55,208 nucleotides of DNA. Source: an uncultured Eggerthellaceae bacterium. Its GTDB lineage: Bacteria > Actinomycetota > Coriobacteriia > Coriobacteriales > Eggerthellaceae. Each line of letters starts with the position of its first letter. The first letter of the stretch is position 1. Position numbers and translations under genes: made by a program. Below the pieces are notes generated by a model. That model made no database searches, was not told where the DNA came from, and saw only the letters and a program-made list of their open reading frames with translations. The stretch covers positions 1 to 55,208 of the forward strand of contig CAJOIP010000029.1 in the NCBI GenBank assembly GCA_905234785.1. Direction: 5' to 3'. Of the stretch, positions 49,896-55,208 are shown piece by piece.

Positions 49896-50070
49896 GTGAT
49901 TTCGCATTTCGTGCAGCGATATGGGCTCCGTGTGTATCGCTTTGCAGGGATATGAAGCACATGTGCATCGTATTCCAACAGAATATGGCGCCTGAGATAC
50001 ACATGGAGGCGATATCGCTGCACGAAATTGCGAAAACATGTCAACATGCAGCAATATGCGGCTTATGCGT
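49896..50070 (+). repeat. Solo copy of the structured repeat that bounds the nuclease element
   Basis: The first 27 nt are identical to 14065-14091. Then follow TTGCAGGGATATGAAGCACA with the core GCACATGTGC, GATACACATGGAGGC, GATATCGCTGCACGAAA, and a degraded outer end (TGCAGCAATATGCG at 50047-50060). No nuclease gene accompanies it. The surrounding gap 49729-50209 has no ORF I can support. Confidence 0.85.
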
Positions 50071-50156
50071 GACTCGTAATTGCAACGGGGACGTTGCGTC
50101 AAAGTTGGAAAGGGTGCTTCTGGTTGCCCTGTTCTGGTTCTGACCTCTGCGCAGCA

Positions 50157-50226
50157 CGGGCGCTATTTGTTGCCGCGGGTCTGGCGCCGCTTGTTTCGCA
50201 ACTCGGGCGCTACTTGTATCGCTGCT
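50157..50226. repeat. Three imperfect 23-24-nt tandem repeats at the end of the methyltransferase-like gene
   Basis: CGGGCGCTATTTGTTGCCGC, CTGGCGCCGCTTGTTTCGCA and CGGGCGCTACTTGTATCGCT begin successive units. The last unit contains the stop codon of the minus-strand gene. Confidence 0.5.
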
Positions 50227-50671
50227 CGAGCGCGAGCAGGGCGCGTAGGATCTTGGCCTGCTTGCCGGTGGCGTTCGCAACGGGAATGCGATGGGTGGGA
50301 ACGATCGGCGCCAGCTTGTTTTGCCGGATGGCCGTGCCGACCGAGCGGTGACTGCCCGGCTTGTCCAGCGCTTCGGCGATTTCGGCGGCCGTGCGCGTTT
50401 CCCCGTAAGGCACGGCGCAAACTTCCGTCCACACGGTTTGCTGGAAGGCGGTTCCTGCGGCGTCCATTGGCACGTCGAATGCGCGTCGCTTGCCGGCGAG
50501 GTATTCCTGAATCTGGGTTGCGGCGGTGTTCGTGATATCCGTAGCGGCGCATGTGCCTTCGAGTTTTGCCTGGTCGAACACTATTTCGGCCACGCCGCGC
50601 TTCGTGGCGCGAATGGTGATGGGCCCGTGGACCGTGGCATACGTGAAGTACGTGGATTGCGGTTGAGCCAT
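50210..50671 (-). CDS. Alkyltransferase-like protein (Ogt/MGMT fold) lacking the catalytic cysteine
   Basis: A 153-aa protein with an N-terminal Ogt-like domain and a C-terminal MGMT domain. FQQTVWTEVCAVPYGETRTAAEIAEAL and RSVGTAIRQNKLAPIV match O6-alkylguanine-DNA alkyltransferases. The active site normally reads PCHR but here is PTHR, with Thr126 in place of the acceptor Cys. The following GYxGG segment is also missing. Repair by alkyl transfer is therefore not expected. Like alkyltransferase-like (ATL) proteins, which carry Trp at this site, it may only bind alkylated bases. GGGAGG supports ATG 50671 over 50686. Minus-strand TATAAT lies at 50697-50692. Confidence 0.85.
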   Translation of the reverse strand: MAQPQSTYFTYATVHGPITIRATKRGVAEIVFDQAKLEGTCAATDITNTAATQIQEYLAGKRRAFDVPMDAAGTAFQQTVWTEVCAVPYGETRTAAEIAEALDKPGSHRSVGTAIRQNKLAPIVPTHRIPVANATGKQAKILRALLALEQRYK

Positions 50672-50691
50672 GCTGCCTCCCGTCATCTGCC

Positions 50692-50713
50692 ATTATACGA
50701 CTTGCGCTAGAAT
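50692..50713. promoter_or_regulatory. Divergent -10 elements for the alkyltransferase-like gene and rpe
   Basis: The minus strand has TATAAT (50697-50692), with TTGACA at 50724-50719 but an over-long 21-nt spacer. The plus strand has TAGAAT (50708-50713) ahead of rpe. The two signals are interleaved in the 79-nt divergent gap. Confidence 0.4.
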
Positions 50714-50750
50714 GAGTGTGTCAAGGGTCATCTGGTTTCTTGGGGGCGAC

Positions 50751-51446
50751 ATGTTTCAGCCTGTGAAGATTGCGCCGTCGATTCTGTCGGCGGATTTCAT
50801 GAACCTGCAAAGCGATATCGAGCTCATCGAGCGCGCTGGCGCCGGTTACGTGCACGTCGACGTTATGGACGGGCATTTCGTGCCGAACCTGACCATCGGC
50901 GTGCCGCATGTGAAGCAGCTGAAGCGCATCACCGAACTGCCGCTCGACGTGCATCTGATGATCTCGAACCCGCTCGTGCAGCTTCCGTGGTTCATCGAGG
51001 CGGGTGCCGACATTCTCACCGTGCACGCCGAGGCGCTGGAAGGGCAGTGGCTCGACCGCGCGGTCGAGATGATTCACGAGGGCGGCGCGAAGGCGTGCGT
51101 GGCGTTGAAGCCGAACACGACCGTGGACGCGCTGGCAAACGTCATCGCCCGGCTCGACATGGTGCTCGTCATGTCGGTGGAGCCGGGCTTCTCGGGCCAG
51201 GGCTACATCGAGGGCAGCGAGGCCAAGGTTGCAAGCGTAGCTCAGATGGCGCGCGAAGCCGGCAACGAGGGCCTGCTCATCGAAGTCGATGGCGGCATCG
51301 GCGTGAAGACGGTCGAGCGCGTGTGCGCAGCCGGCGCCGATGTCATCGTGTGCGGAAACGCCGTGTACGCGGCAGATGACCCCGCAGCCGCTCTGGCTGA
51401 AATCGAGGCGCTCGGCAACGCGGCGCGCCTCGCTTCGCGCGCGTAA
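50751..51446 (+). CDS. rpe: Ribulose-phosphate 3-epimerase
   Basis: A 231-aa TIM-barrel enzyme interconverting ribulose 5-phosphate and xylulose 5-phosphate in the pentose phosphate pathway. KIAPSILSADFMNL, HVDVMDGHFVPNLTIG, DVHLMISNP, MSVEPGFSGQGYI and EVDGGIGVKTV contain the metal and catalytic residues. GGGGG at about 50742 supports ATG 50751; upstream in-frame starts would include the -10 region. Confidence 0.96.
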   Translation: MFQPVKIAPSILSADFMNLQSDIELIERAGAGYVHVDVMDGHFVPNLTIGVPHVKQLKRITELPLDVHLMISNPLVQLPWFIEAGADILTVHAEALEGQWLDRAVEMIHEGGAKACVALKPNTTVDALANVIARLDMVLVMSVEPGFSGQGYIEGSEAKVASVAQMAREAGNEGLLIEVDGGIGVKTVERVCAAGADVIVCGNAVYAADDPAAALAEIEALGNAARLASRA

Positions 51447-51471
51447 TAAAGCAGGGGATGAAGGGGCGATA

Positions 51472-52674
51472 GTGCCGATAAGCGTTTCTGACAATTACGT
51501 GTACCTCGACTGGGCGGCCACGGCGCCGCTCGGCGAAGAGGCGTCCGAGGCCATGGCGCCGTACCTGGCGCCCGGGTTGGCGAACATCGCGCTCGGCATG
51601 AACGCGAACTCGTTGCACGCGCCCGGCCGTGCCGCGTTCGAAGCCATGGAACTGGCCCGTCGGCAGCTGTCGCGCGACCTGGGGGCATCGCGGCCGAACG
51701 AGGTGCTGTTCACATCGGGGGCGACTGAAGCCGACAACGCGGCGGTGTTGGGCATCGCCCATGCCGTGGCGGACGCGCGTCGCAAGCGCGAGGGGAAAGG
51801 CTTCGTGCCGCGCGTCGTCACGACGGCCATCGAGCACGAGGCCGTGCTCGAGCCCGCCCTTCGTCTTGCGCACGAGGGTTTCGAGGTCGCGTACGTGAAG
51901 CCCGACAAGCGCGGGTTCATCACGCACGAAGCGCTGGAAGCGGCGCTCGACGGGCGTTGCGTGCTCGTCTCGGTGCAGATGGCGAACAGCGAGGTCGGCT
52001 CGGTGCAGCCGATTGCAGAGCTCGCGCGCGTTTCGCATGCGCACGGCGCCCTGTTCCACACCGACGCGACGCAGGCGCTGGGAAAGGTTCCCGTGAACGT
52101 CGCCGACCTCGGGGTTGATGCGGCGTCGTTTTCGGCTCACAAGATTTGCGGGCCGAAGGGCGTCGGCGCGCTGTACCTGAAGGCCCGCACGCCGTTTCAG
52201 GCGCAGATGCTCGGCGGCGGGCAGGAAGACGGCCGCCGCTCCACGACGCAGAACGTGTGCGGCATCGTCGGATTTGCCGCGGCAGCTCATGCGGCGCTTG
52301 AAGCATTGGAAGCGGAATCGACCCGGCAACGTGCCATGCGCGACAGCTTGCGCAAGCGCTTGCAGGCGATTCCCGGCGTGCGCTGCACGGTCGACGTGCT
52401 GGCTGGTTCGCAGGACTATCTGCCCAACATCGTGCACGTGCTCGTCAGCGGCTACGAAAGCGAGACGCTCGTGCTGCGCCTCGACATGATGGGCTTCGGC
52501 GTGTCGGGCGGCTCGGCCTGCTCATCGCATTCGCTCGAGCCGAGCCATGTCCTGCGCGCCATGGGAATCTCTGCTGACGAAGCCTACGGTGCCTTGCGCA
52601 TCTCGTTTGGGCGTTACACCACCGAAGACGACCTCGCACGCTTCGCTGAAGCGCTTGCGGGTTGCGTACACTAG
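51472..52674 (+). CDS. Cysteine desulfurase (NifS/IscS family)
   Basis: A 400-aa PLP enzyme that mobilises sulfur from cysteine for Fe-S clusters or thiolated tRNA. The N-terminus YLDWAATAPL, ATEADNAAVLG and HTDATQALGK bind cofactor. The PLP lysine is Lys224 in FSAHKICGPKGVGALY. The persulfide Cys350 is in SGGSACSSHSLEPS. The GTG start has AAGGGG five bases upstream. Without iscU or mnmA next to it, the sulfur acceptor cannot be named. It follows rpe by 25 nt. Confidence 0.94.
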   Translation: MPISVSDNYVYLDWAATAPLGEEASEAMAPYLAPGLANIALGMNANSLHAPGRAAFEAMELARRQLSRDLGASRPNEVLFTSGATEADNAAVLGIAHAVADARRKREGKGFVPRVVTTAIEHEAVLEPALRLAHEGFEVAYVKPDKRGFITHEALEAALDGRCVLVSVQMANSEVGSVQPIAELARVSHAHGALFHTDATQALGKVPVNVADLGVDAASFSAHKICGPKGVGALYLKARTPFQAQMLGGGQEDGRRSTTQNVCGIVGFAAAAHAALEALEAESTRQRAMRDSLRKRLQAIPGVRCTVDVLAGSQDYLPNIVHVLVSGYESETLVLRLDMMGFGVSGGSACSSHSLEPSHVLRAMGISADEAYGALRISFGRYTTEDDLARFAEALAGCVH

Positions 52675-52735
52675 CGAGCGGAACGCATACCAGGTACCGG
52701 TTCCACTCGTTCCACTGAGAAGGGAAGGAGCCTCG

Positions 52736-53629
52736 ATGATTCCGATTGAAGACGGCAACACGAGCGAGCTGGCGAAGGTGCCGGCTGGCGACATCGCGAA
52801 AACCCGCAAGTCGCTGACGGTGGGTGCGCTGGAGCTGGCGCTGCTTGGCCAATTCCCGCGCGAGGACGCGGAGGAATGGGACCGCACGGGCCTGCTCGCG
52901 GGCGACCCCGCAGCGTTGGTGAAGGGCGTGGCCGTGGCGCTCGACGTGACGCGCGATGCCATCGCGGCGGCAAAGCGTGCGGACGCGAACGTGCTGCTGA
53001 CCCATCATCCGGCGTTCATCGAGCCGCCGGCAGTGCTCTCGCCCTCGTACGCGCTGGCGCCCGCGCCGGGCGTGAACGTGTACGAGGCGGTGTCGCAAGG
53101 CGTCGCACTCATGAACTTCCACACGGCGCTCGACGTCAGCGCGGCGGCGACGCGCCTGTTGCCGAGCATGCTCAGCCTCGAATTCCAGCGCATCCTCGTT
53201 CCCGTCGAGCCGACGGGGCAGAAAGGCTACGGCCAGCTGTGCGCCGTGCGCGAAGCCGACAAGCCGTTCAAGCTGGCCCACCTGGCTGCGCGCTGCACGT
53301 CGGTGTTCGGGCGTACGCCCCGTGTGTGGGGCGATACGGCCAAACAGCTTTCGAGCGTCGTCATAGCGAACGGGTCGGCCGGCAACGTCGTCGAAGAAAC
53401 GCTGTTGGCAGGCGCGGATTGCCTCGTGTGCGGGGAAGTGAAGTACCACGCCGCGCTCGACGCCGCGCAGGCCGGTTTGGCCATCGTCGAACTCGGCCAT
53501 GACGTGAGCGAGCTGCCTCTGTGCGCCCTGCTGGCGCAATCGGCCATCGACGCGGGCGTCGCTCCTGACGCCGTGTTCATCTTGGACCAGGGCGATAACT
53601 GGGCCACGCCCGATTCCACGCGCATCTAG
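52736..53629 (+). CDS. Nif3-like dinuclear metal-centre protein
   Basis: A 297-aa member of the Nif3/GTP cyclohydrolase I type 2 family, exact reaction uncertain. The metal ligands are in VLLTHHPAF, NFHTALDVS and the C-terminal VELGHDVSE. CGEVKYHAALDA is the usual second block. An unusual 35-residue N-terminal extension precedes the VGALELALLGQFPREDAEEWDRTGLLAGD start. GGGAAGGAG supports ATG 52736. The next gene encodes a zinc-ribbon coiled-coil protein, a pairing common in actinobacteria. Confidence 0.9.
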   Translation: MIPIEDGNTSELAKVPAGDIAKTRKSLTVGALELALLGQFPREDAEEWDRTGLLAGDPAALVKGVAVALDVTRDAIAAAKRADANVLLTHHPAFIEPPAVLSPSYALAPAPGVNVYEAVSQGVALMNFHTALDVSAAATRLLPSMLSLEFQRILVPVEPTGQKGYGQLCAVREADKPFKLAHLAARCTSVFGRTPRVWGDTAKQLSSVVIANGSAGNVVEETLLAGADCLVCGEVKYHAALDAAQAGLAIVELGHDVSELPLCALLAQSAIDAGVAPDAVFILDQGDNWATPDSTRI

Positions 53630-53712
53630 TATCGGGTGGCATGGCCGTTTCCCTTGGGCGTTTTCGCATGTCCGGGGCGCTAAATCAGCGCATGCAAGCA
53701 TGCGACAAGGGT

Positions 53713-53718
53713 TACAAT
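53713..53718 (+). promoter_or_regulatory. -10 element for the zinc-ribbon gene
   Basis: TACAAT, 36 nt before the ATG, with no clear -35. Confidence 0.35.
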
Positions 53719-53754
53719 AGAAAAAGCCAAAAAGCCTGGTGGAAGGACACGCGC

Positions 53755-54474
53755 ATGCAAGCTGAGTTCACAGACCTCGAGACCTTGCTCGAAATCCAGA
53801 AGATCGATTTGGAAATCATGCAAGCGAAGAAGAAACGCGTCGAATTGCCCCAGCGCATCGAGGTCATGCGCTTGCGCAAGAAGCGCGGCGAGATTCAAGA
53901 AAAGCTCGACCAGGTATACGAGCTGCAGAAGCGCGCCGACGGCGAGATGACCGAAGTCGAAGACGAGGACCGCTCGCTCGTCGAGAAGCAGGAGCGCGCG
54001 CAAGAGCTCATCGACGCGGCAGGCTCCGATTACCGCAAGGTCGAGTCGCATTCCAAGGAAATGGCGGGCGTTGCCAAGCGCCGCGAGACGCTGGCGGAAA
54101 AGCGCATCGAGGTCCAGGCGCAGCTCGACAAGATCAAGGGCGTGCGCGACCAGCTCGAAGGTGCCATCACCGCATCCGAAGCCGAGGAAGCGCGCCTGCG
54201 CACGGCGTTCGAAGGCGAAGACACCGCCCTGGCCGACCAAATCCGCGCTTGCACCGCCAAGCGCGACGAGATGGCGGCTTCCATAGCGCCCGATTTGGCG
54301 AAGCTGTACGCGAAGACTGCCGAGAAGACCGGCGGCGTGGCCATCGGCAAGCTGGAAGACGACACGTGCGGCATCTGCCGCACGGGCATCGAAGGCGGCC
54401 GCCTCATCGCGTTGAAGGCCGAAGCCCCGCTCGGCACCTGCCCCACCTGCAAGCGCCTGCTCGTCATCGAGTAG
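53755..54474 (+). CDS. C4-type zinc-ribbon coiled-coil protein (DUF164-like)
   Basis: A 239-aa protein. Residues about 1-185 are a long antiparallel coiled coil (FTDLETLLEIQKIDLEIMQAKKKR onward). The C-terminus holds a zinc ribbon with CGIC and CPTC. Homologues accompany Nif3 and bind nucleic acid or act as tethers, but no function is established. GGAAGGA 7 nt upstream fixes ATG 53755; the frame is open further upstream. About 11 kDa of the protein is charged Lys/Glu sequence. Confidence 0.9.
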   Translation: MQAEFTDLETLLEIQKIDLEIMQAKKKRVELPQRIEVMRLRKKRGEIQEKLDQVYELQKRADGEMTEVEDEDRSLVEKQERAQELIDAAGSDYRKVESHSKEMAGVAKRRETLAEKRIEVQAQLDKIKGVRDQLEGAITASEAEEARLRTAFEGEDTALADQIRACTAKRDEMAASIAPDLAKLYAKTAEKTGGVAIGKLEDDTCGICRTGIEGGRLIALKAEAPLGTCPTCKRLLVIE

Positions 54475-54564
54475 GGTAGTGCGCCATAGTAACGTGTCAG
54501 AAGAAGCGCTCTTCTTGCGTACATTGAGCGTATGCTTGCTGCGCTTCTTAGTCGCGGGTTTCCC

Positions 54565-54652
54565 GTCATCCCGAGCGTAAGCGAGGGATCTCCCCCGTTG
54601 CAATGCGGGAGATCTTTCGACTCTGCGCTCGCGGCGCTTAGCTTAGGATGGC
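54565..54652. repeat. GTCATTCCGAGC-type inverted repeat
   Basis: CGTCATCCCGAGCGTAAGCG starts one arm, and GATCTTTCGACTCTGCGCTC to CTTAGGATGGCA is a diverged opposing arm. It lies between the zinc-ribbon gene and rpmB; the rest of 54475-54713 shows nothing else. Confidence 0.65.
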
Positions 54653-54713
54653 AAGCTGCCGCTACGCTCAGCTGCGTCCATCGTGAAGGGCATTTGAAGA
54701 CGGGAAAATATCT

Positions 54714-54742
54714 TTGATGCCGCGCGTGCGGTGTGCTATAGT
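54714..54742 (+). promoter_or_regulatory. rpmB promoter
   Basis: TTGATG (54714-54719) and TATAGT (54737-54742) are 17 nt apart. The leader of about 60 nt has a hairpin with GGCAAAC and GTTTTGCC (about 54763-54780). Confidence 0.8.
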
Positions 54743-54810
54743 TTCTTGGCTAGTTTGAAGGCAAACGGCGTTTTGCCGTGATGAAATGCAGTTATACGGA
54801 GTTGATAGCC

Positions 54811-55002
54811 ATGTCTAAGATTTGCGAAGTTTGTGGCAAGAAGCCCTCTGCCGGTCGTAACGTCAGCCACTCGCACCGCGTGACGAACCGCTGGTTCAAG
54901 CCGAACATCCAGAAGGTCACCATCAAAGACGAGAAGGGCCATGTCCGCAAGGCCAACGTCTGCACGCGTTGCATGAAGGCCGGCAAGGTCGAGCGCGCCT
55001 AA
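54811..55002 (+). CDS. rpmB: 50S ribosomal protein L28
   Basis: A 63-aa L28. MSKICEVCGKKPSAGRNVSHSHRVTNRWFKPNIQ (for example GRNVSHSHRVTNRWF) identifies it. Two CxxC pairs (CEVC and CTRC) make it the zinc-binding form. CGGAG about eight bases upstream supports ATG 54811 over an in-frame ATG at 54778. It is a monocistronic unit with its own promoter and terminator. Confidence 0.96.
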   Translation: MSKICEVCGKKPSAGRNVSHSHRVTNRWFKPNIQKVTIKDEKGHVRKANVCTRCMKAGKVERA

Positions 55003-55024
55003 TACCTCTGCTTCACCGTACGCA

Positions 55025-55048
55025 AAAGCCCGCTTCGGCGGGCTTTTT
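55025..55048 (+). terminator. rpmB terminator
   Basis: AAGCCCGC and GCGGGCTT close on a TTCG loop, followed by T residues. Confidence 0.94.
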
Positions 55049-55066
55049 CATGTTGGCCAGCCTTCG

Positions 55067-55099
55067 CTCATCCAAACAGCCTTAGGCCGCTTGGATGAG
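55067..55099. repeat. CATCCAAACAGCCTTA mini-hairpin, copy 3
   Basis: CTCATCCAA (55067-55075) and TTGGATGAG (55091-55099) pair around ACAGCCTTAGGCCGC. No gene is seen in the remaining 55100-55208. Confidence 0.85.
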
Positions 55100-55208
55100 C
55101 CGTGAAGGAGGTTGATTGCCAACTTTAGTGCAGGTTTGGCAGGGTAAGTGCAGCTGTCTGACTAAGTGCAGTTCGCAGGCCTGTTTCCATTCGGGTTAGG
55201 CGCCGTTT

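Noticed and set aside
1..55208. tRNA, rRNA, tmRNA genes or CRISPR arrays
   Set aside because: No cloverleaf with a GTTCRANYC arm, no rRNA core sequence, and no evenly spaced direct repeats with unique spacers were seen.

Overview
The window is a dense, high-GC chromosomal stretch in which almost every third codon position is G or C. Actinobacterial traits include a zinc-type S14 protein, several probable leaderless starts, a Nif3/zinc-ribbon pair, and tandem secreted coiled-coil NlpC/P60 hydrolases. The split ribosomal operon and the CDP-glycerol-type transferase make the class Coriobacteriia (Eggerthellaceae-like gut bacteria) my best guess; this is inference from gene content, with no database search.

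Layout. 1-4575: the 3' part of a divergent methionyl-tRNA synthetase, two secreted NlpC/P60 proteins and rnhA. 4659-12352: engB (minus), then rpsB-tsf, serC, pcrA and a CBS-domain family II pyrophosphatase. 12554-14242: a 1.69-kb unit with inverted ends around one Vsr/DUF559-like nuclease gene, the best candidate for an undescribed system. 14331-36347: the str-S10-spc ribosomal block (rpsL, rpsG, fusA, rpsJ, rplC, rplD, rplW, then rplB to secY). Between rplW and rplB lie a terminator, a MacB-like ABC exporter, a YidC insertase fused to a CDP-glycerol glycerophosphotransferase-like domain, a trigger-factor-like chaperone and a new promoter for rplB. rplB carries an apparent 19-nt deletion and the S14 gene an apparent 24-nt in-frame deletion.

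36428-46179: a small unknown gene, an M50 protease, scpA-scpB-rluB, a four-helix membrane protein, then tyrA-aroA-cmk-plsC-ispH. 46191-49715 (minus): a radical-SAM DUF512 protein, der and plsY. The DUF512 gene contains an in-frame palindromic insertion. 50210-55002: a methyltransferase-like protein lacking the catalytic Cys (minus), rpe, a cysteine desulfurase, Nif3, a zinc-ribbon coiled-coil protein and rpmB.

The intergenic DNA is unusually rich in palindromes. There are long perfect inverted repeats of 25-37 bp (mostly unrelated in sequence but alike in architecture), GTAGGGGCG-type and GTCATTCCGAGC-type interspersed repeats, a CATCCAAACAGCCTTA mini-hairpin present three times, and a 169-nt nested palindrome. 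Most genes are housekeeping: translation, protein export, chromosome segregation, shikimate/isoprenoid/phospholipid synthesis and Fe-S/sulfur chemistry. No tRNA, rRNA or CRISPR array was seen.
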